Positions 33,400 to 41,831 of a stretch of 64,000 nt of DNA are shown piece after piece. The number at the start of each line of letters is the position of its first letter. The first letter of the stretch is position 1. The notes beneath the pieces are model-generated. The model was not told the origin of the DNA. It worked only from the letters and a program-made list of their open reading frames with translations, and did no database searches. Both the position numbers and the translations under genes were made by a program. Origin of the DNA: Rhizobium sp. TH2 (GTDB lineage: Bacteria; Pseudomonadota; Alphaproteobacteria; Rhizobiales; Rhizobiaceae); assembly GCF_024707525.1 (NCBI RefSeq), contig NZ_CP062231.1:1736001-1800000 (forward strand). The letters are read 5' to 3'.

Positions 33400-34713
33400 A
33401 TGCATTCCAAAAGAGATCACTTCAGCGCAATCGGGCGCGACAAATCCGGAAATTTCGGGATAATCCTTGCGCTACTGATGGCGCCCATCGCGCTCGCGAT
33501 GGGAACTGCCATCGACTATGGCTATGCGCTGAGCGTCAGAACCGAAATGCAGAGCGCAGCCGATATCGCGGCCGTTCAGGCACTTTCTGAGCAATCAGCC
33601 GGTGTCATCGCAGCCTTGACACAGAGCCTGAGCGGCGAACTCCAACTCGCGGAAACCGACGCCGGATATCTCTTTGAAGCCAACCTGCAGAAAATGTCCA
33701 AGGATTATCTCAATTCGAAAGAGATCAACATCGTCCGGACTGGCGACACATTCGTTTCCACTGTGAGCTTCAAGGCGACCGTCCCCACCAGCTTTCTCGG
33801 CATGTTCGGCGTGCGCAAGATTGAGGTCGCCGGAATCGCGAAGGGCGTCTATGTGCCCGCGAGCTACATCGATTTCCATCTAATGCTCGACAATTCGCCC
33901 TCTATGGGCTTGGGAGCCACGACTGCGGATATCGCCAAGCTGGAAGCGAACACGCCCGACAAGTGCGCGTTTGCATGTCACGAAACGACGAAAGCCGATA
34001 ACTACTATAAACTTGCAAAATCACTCGGCGTGATGACGCGCATCGAGCTCGTCAGCGAAGCTGCGCAGAAAATGATGGAGACAGCCGAAGATACTCGTCG
34101 CCACAAGGACCAATATCGTATGGCGGTGTATTCCATGGGTGCGAAGGCGGAGGAACCCGCACTCACCAATGTCGCCGAACTGTCGTCAAATCTGGACACG
34201 GTAAAAACGAACACCAAGAAGATCGATCTGATGTCCATTCCCAAGCAGAACTACAAGCAGGACCAGATGACAGATCTTTTGACCAATCTGACCGCACTTA
34301 AAGATAGCATGGGCAAGTCGGGAAGCGGCATGAATTCCGGGGATCGCAAGAAGGTTCTGTTTCTTGTCAGCGATGGTGTCGAAGACGTTTACAGGCCGAT
34401 CGGATGCATACGCGCGCCAATCTCCAGTGGTGACAACAAGGGAAGATGCCAAGCGCCGTTGGATAGTTCGATCTGCCAGAAAATCAAGGAAAATGGCGTT
34501 TCAATTGCTGTGCTCTATACAACTTATCATCCCATCGAACGAGATGGTTGGTACAACAAGCATATCAAGCCCTTTAGACCAGACATCGGTACGCATATGA
34601 AAGCCTGCGCTTCCGAAGGTCTCTTCTTCGAAGTTTCCCCGTCTCAGGGCATCGACGAGGCGATGAACGCCCTGTTCATGAAAGTCGTCAACATGCCACG
34701 GCTGACGCAATAA
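33400..34713 (+). CDS. TadG-like protein with TadE-type N-terminus and VWA domain, 437 aa
   Basis: The N-terminus SGNFGIILALLMAPIALAMGTAIDYG is the class of TadE/TadG pseudopilin-like membrane segment, followed by the typical QSAADIAAVQAL. A von Willebrand A domain (about 155-430) has the MIDAS motif LDNSPSMG (DxSxS) and VLFLVSDGVED. Cys residues (CAFACHE, IGCIRAP, GRCQAPL, ICQKI) suggest disulfides. It would be anchored in the inner membrane with the domain outside. No other tad/flp gene is in the window, so its assembly partners are elsewhere or it acts alone. A GC content lower than neighbours is apparent. Confidence 0.88.
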   Translation: MHSKRDHFSAIGRDKSGNFGIILALLMAPIALAMGTAIDYGYALSVRTEMQSAADIAAVQALSEQSAGVIAALTQSLSGELQLAETDAGYLFEANLQKMSKDYLNSKEINIVRTGDTFVSTVSFKATVPTSFLGMFGVRKIEVAGIAKGVYVPASYIDFHLMLDNSPSMGLGATTADIAKLEANTPDKCAFACHETTKADNYYKLAKSLGVMTRIELVSEAAQKMMETAEDTRRHKDQYRMAVYSMGAKAEEPALTNVAELSSNLDTVKTNTKKIDLMSIPKQNYKQDQMTDLLTNLTALKDSMGKSGSGMNSGDRKKVLFLVSDGVEDVYRPIGCIRAPISSGDNKGRCQAPLDSSICQKIKENGVSIAVLYTTYHPIERDGWYNKHIKPFRPDIGTHMKACASEGLFFEVSPSQGIDEAMNALFMKVVNMPRLTQ

Positions 34714-34719
34714 AGGGTC

Positions 34720-34803
34720 TCACTCACCTCTGCCCCACCCGCAAGGAGACAGGCCGAAGCGATCCTGCGCCAGCCGCTCCTTGAGGAGCGGCAGCAGGAT
34801 GGC
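34720..34803 (-). pseudogene. rlmJ 3'-end remnant
   Basis: Reads ILLPLLKERLAQDRFGLS, then PCGWGRGE and a stop, against ILLPFLKERLAQDRFGLS and RCWWVRGE-stop at the end of the intact rlmJ. The match runs without a gap over about 82 bases from the stop (34720 equals 36411) at roughly 83 percent identity and then ends abruptly. Differences are largely silent in the conserved half. The rest of the gene is missing. Confidence 0.85.
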
Positions 34804-34821
34804 GCCGGGAGTAATGCGAAG

Positions 34822-35637
34822 TCAAACGATGCCGAGGGGGCCAGCAAGCATCGCAAGTCCGGCAACCAACAGCACGGCAGCCATGACCTGCGCCATGCGC
34901 TTTCCGCCGGGCGCCAGCTTCTCGAGCGCGACATAGAGCGCGATGCCGACGATCCACCAGATGTTCATGACGCCGCCGACGAAAAGGAGCGACATCAGGG
35001 CCCAGCAGCACCCCAGGCAGTAGCGGCCATGAATGAGCCCCATGCGGAACGCTGCGGCGCGCCCCGTTCGCCGATGCCGTGTGAGCGCTTCCACGGGGCC
35101 GCGGCAGTGATCGAGGCAGGCGGCTTTCACGGGAGACAATTGATAGAGACCGGCACCAATCAGGACCACTGCTGCGAGATAGGGCGTGGCAAGGTTCATG
35201 TACATCGCCGATACCAATCCGCTGGCCGACAAAAGGCCCTGCGCCGCGGTCGCCACCAGGCTGAACCCCGCCCATATGACGAGGTAACCGGAGAGAAATT
35301 CGAGAGGCCCCCAGGCGCCGCGATCGCGATTGAGCGCGCCGTAAAGCAGGATGGTCGGAGCGGCGCTAGGAACCATCATGGCGACCATCATCAGCCACCA
35401 CATGAAGAAAATGACGACCGCGTAGCCAGGCGTCCAAACCATGGGCATGATCATGTCAGGCATGCCGCCGATCAGCGCCCCGGCAGGCCCCGTGTCCAGC
35501 GACATGCCGAGCGATGACATGCCGGTTCCCGCCCCCGACAGGACGAAGCAGGCCGAGGCCGTGACGCCGATCAGAAGCGCCCCGATGACGATCACGCGAT
35601 CGCGGGTTAGGATGCGTTCGACGATCGATTGGTTCAC
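34822..35637 (-). CDS. DUF2182 integral membrane protein, 271 aa
   Basis: Predicted metal-binding membrane protein (COG5486 type). About seven hydrophobic spans, with the conserved FFMWWLMMVAMMVPSAAPTIL (Met/Trp-rich helix), SPVKAACLDHCRGP and HGRYCLGCCWALM, where Met and Cys residues could bind a soft metal such as copper. The start is a GTG at 35637 preceded by GAGGACGG. It follows the DUF1326 gene by 9 bp, the pairing normally seen for these families. The pair sits between two copies of the rlmJ end. Confidence 0.85.
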   Translation of the reverse strand: MNQSIVERILTRDRVIVIGALLIGVTASACFVLSGAGTGMSSLGMSLDTGPAGALIGGMPDMIMPMVWTPGYAVVIFFMWWLMMVAMMVPSAAPTILLYGALNRDRGAWGPLEFLSGYLVIWAGFSLVATAAQGLLSASGLVSAMYMNLATPYLAAVVLIGAGLYQLSPVKAACLDHCRGPVEALTRHRRTGRAAAFRMGLIHGRYCLGCCWALMSLLFVGGVMNIWWIVGIALYVALEKLAPGGKRMAQVMAAVLLVAGLAMLAGPLGIV

Positions 35638-35646
35638 GGTCCGTCC

Positions 35647-36288
35647 TCAGGCAGCGTGTTCGATCACACCCTGGCCGTTCATGTACACCCGGCAGATATG
35701 CGCGTGCGTATTCTTGCTCTTTTCAAGGGAGATAGCGCCAAAGGTCCGTGTCGTGCCGCTGGCCACTTCGGCAACTCGATATTCGAATCCGTGCGGCAGG
35801 TTGATGCGAGCGCGATGCTCCTGGCCGGTCACGGGATTGCGGATCGGTTCGACGTCCAGATCGAACACATCGGGCACACGAACATATCCCGTTCGTGATT
35901 CCATATCGATGCGCAAGTCTATCGGCTTGGTCAGTGTTTCCAGCTTGTTCGGTGCCATCTTGCTGAAGACCCAGAACATGGTTGCCATGTCCTCGGTCTC
36001 GCCTCCGGTGACGATCGTTTCGATGGCCTCGCGTTGTTCCGGTGTAGTGGCCGAATCCACCACCAATTGTATCGTGCCGTTGCCGAGATGGATCGGACCC
36101 GGCCAATGCGCCGTCAGCGCGATCTTCACGCCGTCCAGCCGGACATCGCCGAAATGGCCCGACTTGACGATGAAGCCCACGGCCGCTTCGCAATTGTCAT
36201 GGGTCGGAAGCGAATTGAACTGGCAAGGACATCCGGGATCGCAATTGCAGTTCGCGATTTCCAGTGCATCGATCTCCCAAGGTATCAT
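35647..36288 (-). CDS. DUF1326 family protein, 213 aa
   Basis: Soluble protein with the hallmark N-terminal Cys cluster NCNCDPGCPCQFNSLPTHDNC (split here as C-x-C-x3-C-x-C plus a later Cys), typical of DUF1326. Mostly beta-rich beyond that, with TFGAISLEKSKNTHAHICRVYMNG near the end. No signal peptide. Start at 36288 with GGGGGAGG 6 bases upstream, a strong site. It probably works with the DUF2182 membrane partner in metal handling; biochemical role unproven. Confidence 0.87.
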   Translation of the reverse strand: MIPWEIDALEIANCNCDPGCPCQFNSLPTHDNCEAAVGFIVKSGHFGDVRLDGVKIALTAHWPGPIHLGNGTIQLVVDSATTPEQREAIETIVTGGETEDMATMFWVFSKMAPNKLETLTKPIDLRIDMESRTGYVRVPDVFDLDVEPIRNPVTGQEHRARINLPHGFEYRVAEVASGTTRTFGAISLEKSKNTHAHICRVYMNGQGVIEHAA

Positions 36289-36410
36289 GGAAACCTCCCC
36301 CAAAACCGATCTTGGTGATACCTAATATAGATACCACTAAACCGGAATGCGGGATACTTTTATTTGGCCGGCCACCGCGCGATACTTCCGATTGTGGTGC
36401 GGCGCGCAGG

Positions 36411-37256
36411 TCACTCGCCCCGGACCCACCAGCAGCGCGAGAGGCCGAAACGATCCTGCGCCAGCCGCTCCTTGAGAAACGGCAGGAGAATGTCCAGTTC
36501 ACCCTTCAGGGTATAGGGCGGATTGACGACGATAAGGCCGGAGCCGGTCAGGCCTTCCTCGCGATGGCCTTTCACCGTCAGCTCGGCGCCCAGCATTTTC
36601 GGGATCTCGAGCTCGAAAAGCGCCTCGTGGAACTCGCGGATCGGGGCAGTGTTCTTCAGCGGATACCACAGGCAATAGACGCCGCCGGGAAACTTCCGCC
36701 ATGCTTTGGCGAAATTATCGACCAGGCGTTTGTATTCGTTCGGCTCCTCGAAGGGCGGATCGACCAGGATCAACCCCCGCTTTTCCTTCGGCGGCAGATG
36801 CGCGTTGAGCGCCAGCCAGCCGTCGAGATGGGTGACGCGGGTCTGGAAATCGCCTTCGAAATTGGCATGCAGCGTCTCGTAGTCCTCGGGATGCAGCTCC
36901 ATCAACGAGAGCCGGTCTTCCTTCCTCAGCAGCATCCGGGAAAGCTTCGGCGAGCCGGGATAGAGCATGACATTGGTGGTCGCGTTGAGCGCCTTGACCG
37001 CGTCGAGATAGGGCGCGAGCAGCGGCGCGACATTCCTGGGCAAGTCCGCGCCCATCAGCCTGCCGATGCCGCCAAGCCATTCGCCCGTCTTCTGCGCCTC
37101 CTCTGCGGAGAGATCATAGAGGCCGATGCCGGCATGGGTATCGATCACCCGGAACGGCTTGTCCTTCAGCTTGAGATACTCGATCAGCCGCGCTAGGACC
37201 GCATGCTTCAGCACATCGGCGAAATTCCCGGCATGATAGATGTGGCGGTAATTCAT
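36411..37256 (-). CDS. rlmJ: 23S rRNA (adenine-2030-N6)-methyltransferase
   Basis: N6-methylates A2030 of 23S rRNA using SAM. The N-terminus MNYRHIYHAGNFADVLKH is the family signature, THAGIGLYDL holds the SAM-binding motif, and LILVDPPFEEPNEY supplies the catalytic DPPF-type motif. 281 residues matches RlmJ. The C-terminal segment ILLPFLKERLAQDRFGLS is duplicated as a remnant at 34720-34803. Divergent from the molybdopterin oxidoreductase gene with an 84-bp gap. Confidence 0.95.
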   Translation of the reverse strand: MNYRHIYHAGNFADVLKHAVLARLIEYLKLKDKPFRVIDTHAGIGLYDLSAEEAQKTGEWLGGIGRLMGADLPRNVAPLLAPYLDAVKALNATTNVMLYPGSPKLSRMLLRKEDRLSLMELHPEDYETLHANFEGDFQTRVTHLDGWLALNAHLPPKEKRGLILVDPPFEEPNEYKRLVDNFAKAWRKFPGGVYCLWYPLKNTAPIREFHEALFELEIPKMLGAELTVKGHREEGLTGSGLIVVNPPYTLKGELDILLPFLKERLAQDRFGLSRCWWVRGE

Positions 37257-37340
37257 GATTTCCCGTGATCGTCACATGATTTTTCGCAATTGCGAGATGA
37301 TGCGCTTTTCCGCGCCCATCGCATCGCATATAGAAATGCC

Positions 37341-39455
37341 ATGAATATTGCGACCCGCGACATAGAAAAAGTCACCATCGGCCACACCGCCTGTCCGCAT
37401 GACTGTCCCTCCACCTGCGCGCTCGACGTCGAGATCGGCGCCGATGGCCGGATCGGACGGGTGAGGGGCTCCGACTCCAACAGCTACACCGCAGGCGTGA
37501 TCTGCGCCAAGGTCGCGCGTTATGCCGAGCGGCTCTATCATCCAGACCGGCTGATGCACCCGATGCGCCGCACCGGTGCCAAGGGCGCCGGCGGTTGGCA
37601 GCAGGTCCGTTGGGATGACGCGCTCGACGAGATCGCCAACGCCTTCGTCAAGGCCGAGGCCATACATGGCTCGCAGACAGTCTGGCCCTATTACTACGCC
37701 GGCACGATGGGCTGGGTGCAGCGTGATTCCATCGACCGCCTGCGCCATGCCAAGCGCTATTCCGGCTTCTTCGATTCGATCTGCACCAACCAGGCCTGGA
37801 CCGGCGTCGTCATGGGCACCGGCGCGCTGCGCGGTCCCGATCCGCGCGAAATGGCGAAATCCGACTGCGTGGTGATCTGGGGCACCAATGCCGTCTCGAC
37901 CCAGGTCAATGTGATGACGCACGCGATCCGCGCCCGCAAGGAACGTGGGGCGAAGATCGTCGTCATCGACATCTACGATAATCCGACGATGAAACAGGCC
38001 GACATGAAGCTGATCCTCAGGCCGGGATCGGATGCCGCGCTCGCCTGTGCCGTCATGCACATCGTATTCCGCGATGGCCATGCCGACCGCGAATACCTCG
38101 CGAAATATTCCGACGATCCCTCGGGCCTTGAGGCACATCTTAAGACCCGGACACCGGAATGGGCCTCTAGCATAACCGGCCTCTCGGTCGGGGAGATCGA
38201 GACATTCGCCCGCCTCGTCGGCACGACCAAGAAGACTTTCTTCCGCCTCGGTTATGGCTTCACCCGGTCGCGCAACGGCGCGGTATCGATGCATGCGGCG
38301 CTCTCGGTGCCCGTCGTGCTCGGTGGATTCAAGTATGAAGGCGGCGGTGGTTTCCATTCCAATTCCGGCATCTTCGGCCTGGACAACCGGCTGCTCACGG
38401 GCGCGTCATTCGCCGATCCAGCCATCCGGCACCTGGCGCAGACCGAACTCGGCCGCATCCTCACCGGCGACAAGGCCTCGCTGCAGGGCGGCCCGCCGGT
38501 GACCGCCATGCTGATCCAGAACACCAATCCAATGAACGTCATGCCCGAACAGCGGCTGGTGCGGCAGGGCTTTGCCCGCGACGATCTCTTCGTCGCGGTG
38601 CACGAGCAGTTCATGACCGAGACGGCTGACATCGCCGACATCGTGCTGCCCGCCACCATGTTCGTCGAGCATGACGATATCTATCGCGCCGGCGGCCAAA
38701 GCCACATCCTGCTCGGCCCCAAGCTCGTCGAAGCGCCCGAAAACGTGCGCACCAATCTCTTCGTCATCGAGGAACTCGCAAAGCGCCTCGACGTGTCCGA
38801 CATGCCCGGCTTCGGCCTGACGGAGCGCCAGCACATCGATGCGATCCTCTCGCCGGCCGATCTGCCGAGCTATGAAGAACTAGCCGCCGACAAATGGTTC
38901 GACCGCCAGCCGGATTTCGAGACCGCGCATTACCTCAATGGCTTCGCCCAGCCCGATGGCAAGTTCCGCTTCAAGCCGGACTGGAAGGGCCAGCGCGGCC
39001 CGACCCGCCCGCCCGAAAGCATGGGGTTAATGGGCCCCGTCGATACGCTGCCAACCTTCCCGGATTACTGGGCCTCGATCGAGGAGACCGATGCCGCGCA
39101 TCCCTATCGCCTCGCCACGCCGCCGGCGCGCAACTATCTCAATTCCACCTTCGCCGAGACCAAGACGTCGCGCGAGAAGGAAGGCCGTCCCGAATTGATG
39201 ATCTCGCCGGCCGATGCGGCACGCGCGGGCATAGCCACCGGCGACATCGTCACCATCGGCAATGCGAGGGCCTCGATCCGCATCCACGCGAGGGTCACTG
39301 ATCTTACCAAGCCGGGCGTGGTGCTGGCCGAAGGGCTGTGGCCCAACAAGGCACATCTCGACGGCGAGGGCATCAACGTGCTGACCAGCGCCGAAGCTGC
39401 CGCCCCCTATGGCGGTGTCGGCCTGCATGACAATCACGTATGGCTCAGGAAGTAG
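37341..39455 (+). CDS. molybdopterin-dependent oxidoreductase (DMSO reductase/formate dehydrogenase superfamily), 704 aa
   Basis: The N-terminal iron-sulfur motif ACPHDCPSTCALDVE...CAKV (four Cys) leads the 4Fe-4S domain, followed by RHAKRYSGFFDSICTNQAW, VVIWGTNAVSTQ (cofactor binding) and the C-terminal molydopterin dinucleotide-binding domain from about 580 (YLNSTFAETKTSREKEGRPELMI). No Tat signal, so cytoplasmic. No dedicated electron-transfer subunit is nearby, so the partner and substrate are open. The start at ATG 37341 is chosen because the TTG at 37290 would add an unusual basic extension; its ribosome-binding site is weak. Depends on MoaD/MoaE-made cofactor. Confidence 0.9.
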   Translation: MNIATRDIEKVTIGHTACPHDCPSTCALDVEIGADGRIGRVRGSDSNSYTAGVICAKVARYAERLYHPDRLMHPMRRTGAKGAGGWQQVRWDDALDEIANAFVKAEAIHGSQTVWPYYYAGTMGWVQRDSIDRLRHAKRYSGFFDSICTNQAWTGVVMGTGALRGPDPREMAKSDCVVIWGTNAVSTQVNVMTHAIRARKERGAKIVVIDIYDNPTMKQADMKLILRPGSDAALACAVMHIVFRDGHADREYLAKYSDDPSGLEAHLKTRTPEWASSITGLSVGEIETFARLVGTTKKTFFRLGYGFTRSRNGAVSMHAALSVPVVLGGFKYEGGGGFHSNSGIFGLDNRLLTGASFADPAIRHLAQTELGRILTGDKASLQGGPPVTAMLIQNTNPMNVMPEQRLVRQGFARDDLFVAVHEQFMTETADIADIVLPATMFVEHDDIYRAGGQSHILLGPKLVEAPENVRTNLFVIEELAKRLDVSDMPGFGLTERQHIDAILSPADLPSYEELAADKWFDRQPDFETAHYLNGFAQPDGKFRFKPDWKGQRGPTRPPESMGLMGPVDTLPTFPDYWASIEETDAAHPYRLATPPARNYLNSTFAETKTSREKEGRPELMISPADAARAGIATGDIVTIGNARASIRIHARVTDLTKPGVVLAEGLWPNKAHLDGEGINVLTSAEAAAPYGGVGLHDNHVWLRK

Positions 39456-39463
39456 ATCGACCC

Positions 39464-40051
39464 ATGGACATGAAGATAGAGCCGAAGATCAGGATTCTGG
39501 CGCGCGAGACGCTGTCGAAGCGCTTCGTCAACCTGGAAAAGGTGACAGTCGAGCACGCCACGCTCGCCGGTGGACGCCAGACGGTCGAGCGCGAGATCCA
39601 TGACCACGGCAATGCCGCGACGATCCTGCTCTACGATCCCACGAAGAAAACCGTCGTGCTGGTGCGCCAGTTGCGCGTGCCTGTTTTCCTCAACGGCGGC
39701 GAAGGCTTCATGATCGAGGCGCCCGCCGGCCTCAACGACGGCGACCATCCCGCGGATGCGATCGCCCGCGAGGCGATGGAGGAGACCGGCTATCTGGTCG
39801 AGAGTGCCGAATTCCTGTTCGACGCCTATATGTCGCCCGGCACGCTCACCGAACGCGTCAGCTTCTTCGCAGCCGAGATCGACATGTCGAAGAAGGTTGC
39901 CGAGGGCGGCGGACTGGCCGGCGAGGGCGAGGACATCGAAGTCCTCGAAATCCCCCTCGACAAGGCCATCGCCATGATCGCCACCGGCGAAATCTGCGAC
40001 GGCAAGACGATCATGCTGCTGCAATGGGCGAAGATGAAGTATCTGGCGTAA
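39464..40051 (+). CDS. nudK: NUDIX hydrolase, GDP-mannose hydrolase NudK-like, 195 aa
   Basis: The Nudix region PAGLNDGDHPADAIAREAMEETGY matches the NudK variant (E. coli has AGLLDND and EAIEETGY), followed by LFDAYMSPGTLTERVSFFAAEI, also as in NudK. It would cleave GDP-mannose or a related nucleotide sugar. Start at ATG 39464 with AGGAAG upstream; the ATG at 39440 overlaps the previous gene and is less likely. It follows the oxidoreductase by 8 bp and is probably in the same transcript. Confidence 0.85.
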   Translation: MDMKIEPKIRILARETLSKRFVNLEKVTVEHATLAGGRQTVEREIHDHGNAATILLYDPTKKTVVLVRQLRVPVFLNGGEGFMIEAPAGLNDGDHPADAIAREAMEETGYLVESAEFLFDAYMSPGTLTERVSFFAAEIDMSKKVAEGGGLAGEGEDIEVLEIPLDKAIAMIATGEICDGKTIMLLQWAKMKYLA

Positions 40052-40121
40052 CCTGCTGCCAGGACGTCTGATTCCTGAGCGGTCGGCCGTTCGGATCGTA
40101 GATCGCGGTTTTCGACGGGCT

Positions 40122-40604
40122 TTAGGCCCCGTGGCACTTCTTGAATTTCTTGCCCGAACCGCAGGGACACGGATCATTGCGGCCGACGCGTGCCATCGCG
40201 GCCGCAATCGGTTCGGCATCAACCTCGCCGCTCACATAGCGCCATTCTCCACCGATCCGGCGGAACTCCGAGCGCTCGCCCTGCAGATGCAGGCGGCCGT
40301 TCTCGCGGAAGCGCGCCGTGAACGTCACCGAACCACGGTCGTCAGCTTCCTGACCGGCCTCGGTCGCGGTGATCTCCAGCCCCAGCCATTCCGTGTTGGG
40401 CAGCGACAGTGCCAGCTCGGCGTGATTGAATTTCAGCGCCGCCTCGCCCGCGGAAGTCTTCTGGAGATAGTCGAGGTCGCCGATCGTGAAGGCCGAATAG
40501 CGCGAGCGCATCAAGGCCTCAGCCGTCGGCGCGGGCCGGCCGGCGATCAGGGGACCGCAGCAGAAGTCGAAGGCCTTGTTCGACCCGCAGGGACATGGAC
40601 CCAT
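40122..40604 (-). CDS. YchJ-like protein with two SEC-C motifs, 160 aa
   Basis: Short cytoplasmic protein with zinc-binding SEC-C motifs at both ends: [15 protein letters not shown] at residues 4-18 and [14 protein letters not shown] at the C-terminus. Between them is the UPF0225/YchJ core with [21 protein letters not shown] and [18 protein letters not shown] motifs are known from SecA but here serve an unknown role. Start at ATG 40604; the length equals the family's. Confidence 0.92.
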   Translation of the reverse strand: MGPCPCGSNKAFDFCCGPLIAGRPAPTAEALMRSRYSAFTIGDLDYLQKTSAGEAALKFNHAELALSLPNTEWLGLEITATEAGQEADDRGSVTFTARFRENGRLHLQGERSEFRRIGGEWRYVSGEVDAEPIAAAMARVGRNDPCPCGSGKKFKKCHGA

Positions 40605-40751
40605 ATTGCAAACCTCTCCCGCTGATCATGCCGATCCGGCCGTGGATACGGCGGCGGTCTGGTGATCGCGCGGACAGCCCGCAGCGCCAATATCAGGGGA
40701 CAAATGCACGTCAGTGGCAGACAGCCGCCTCTCTTGAAGCGGCCATTGCAA

Positions 40752-41051
40752 TCACTTGTTCTGCATCAGCCAGATCTTGCCCGCCATGGTGATCGCATGG
40801 GGATCTTCATTGGCGTTGTCGGCGATATTGCATCTGGCGACGAGGCCATTTTCCCGGAGTTCCTCCAGGATCGTCGTCGTGACGAACTTGATCTTCTGCG
40901 GCCGTTCCTTGAACCGGTCGCTCTTCAGGTAGGTCACCTCGGCGTTGAGGTGGGTCCATTTCTTGGGCTGCTGCGGATGGAGATTGCCATCTTTCGCCAG
41001 CTTGAGCCCTCTTATCTGTGTCGGTGTCAGCATCAGCATCGTCGTAGCCAC
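40752..41051 (-). CDS. small hypothetical protein, 99 aa
   Basis: Not recognised. Opens with GTG at 41051, AAGGG 6 bases upstream; an ATG at 41039 is an alternative. The composition is Lys-rich and balanced, with a plausible winged-helix-like layout (TPTQIRGLKLAKDGNLHP, then TTTILEELRENGLVARC, and a closing ITMAGKIWLMQNK reminiscent of a LTxxG wing end). It may be a small DNA-binding protein, but that is a guess. Shares strand with the upstream cold-shock gene. Confidence 0.6.
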   Translation of the reverse strand: MATTMLMLTPTQIRGLKLAKDGNLHPQQPKKWTHLNAEVTYLKSDRFKERPQKIKFVTTTILEELRENGLVARCNIADNANEDPHAITMAGKIWLMQNK

Positions 41052-41173
41052 GTGTTACCCTTGTGTTTCATCATCATGTCAGAACAAAAAAGGCCAGGCA
41101 AGATGCCTGACCCGGTCGGTAGCCTGCGTTCGCAATGCCAGTACATCCGTGGTCAGCGGAACGCAGAAACCGT

Positions 41174-41383
41174 TTAGGCGGCCTGGAGATTGCAGGCCGA
41201 CATCTTGCCCGACTTGTTGTCGCGCTCCATGTCGTAGCCGATCTTCTGGCCTTCGACGATTTCGCGCATTCCGGCGCGTTCGACGGCGGAGATGTGGACG
41301 AACGCGTCGGCGCCGCCGTCGTCAGGCTGAATGAAGCCGAAGCCCTTGGTGGCATTGAACCATTTAACTGTGCCAGTGGTCAT
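41174..41383 (-). CDS. cspA: cold-shock domain protein
   Basis: 69-residue single cold-shock domain that binds single-stranded RNA or DNA as an RNA chaperone. TGTVKWFNATKGFGFIQPDDG carries RNP1 (KGFGFI) and DAFVHISAVERAG carries RNP2 (FVHI). Full length with normal start MTTGTVKWF. A long leader with a stem-loop upstream fits post-transcriptional control of csp mRNAs. Confidence 0.95.
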   Translation of the reverse strand: MTTGTVKWFNATKGFGFIQPDDGGADAFVHISAVERAGMREIVEGQKIGYDMERDNKSGKMSACNLQAA

Positions 41384-41831
41384 GTTTGAACCCTTTCATA
41401 GCATATTGAACGACCGCAACGCACAAGCATTGCGGATGGTGATAGCGATTTTTGAAAGGAAGGTTCGTTCAGGGCGCGGTGCTAAACGCGCGGTAACCAA
41501 AGCTCAGCAAGCAAAATATCGATAAACTGTAAATAGTCACATATATAGGCAATGTCAACTTTTAGTTTAGAATGGCTGCTATGCAAAGAGTTCCATCCGG
41601 ATTGGGAGTGCGCTATTTGCCGAGGAATGCCAACAGCGAAGATCTGATCAGCGGCGACTAACGGTCGATTAGTTCCGCCTTACCAAGATATGACGCAGGT
41701 GCGATATTAGTGGAACGGTTACGCACCAGCCATGTTATAGTGGTGTTGTCGAGCTTGCCCTTTCGGGCTTGTCGAAGTTTCTGCCGAGTCATGACTTGCT
41801 CCGTGAGTCTTCGGCCCCTGAGGGCCATTTC
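41384..41831. other. divergent region between cspA and the histidine kinase
   Basis: 448 bp. The left part probably is the cspA 5' leader; the AT-rich middle (41500-41580, with ATATATAG) likely holds promoters. On the right GCCC-TTTC-GGGC (about 41757-41768) is a small hairpin near the kinase start. No gene was supported. Confidence 0.4.
41414..41435 (-). promoter_or_regulatory. stem-loop in the cspA leader
   Basis: Read on the minus strand: CCGCAATGC-TTGT-GCGTTGCGG, nine pairs with one U-G, 31 bases upstream of the cspA start. It could act as a temperature-sensitive leader element. Confidence 0.45.

Noticed and set aside
34822..36288. Transposon or integrase for the rlmJ-bounded segment
   Set aside because: No transposase, integrase or terminal inverted repeats are encoded between the two rlmJ ends; only the duplicated gene end supports movement.
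37272..38357. 361-codon minus-strand frame opposite the molybdopterin enzyme
   Set aside because: Antisense to the conserved iron-sulfur and cofactor-binding regions.
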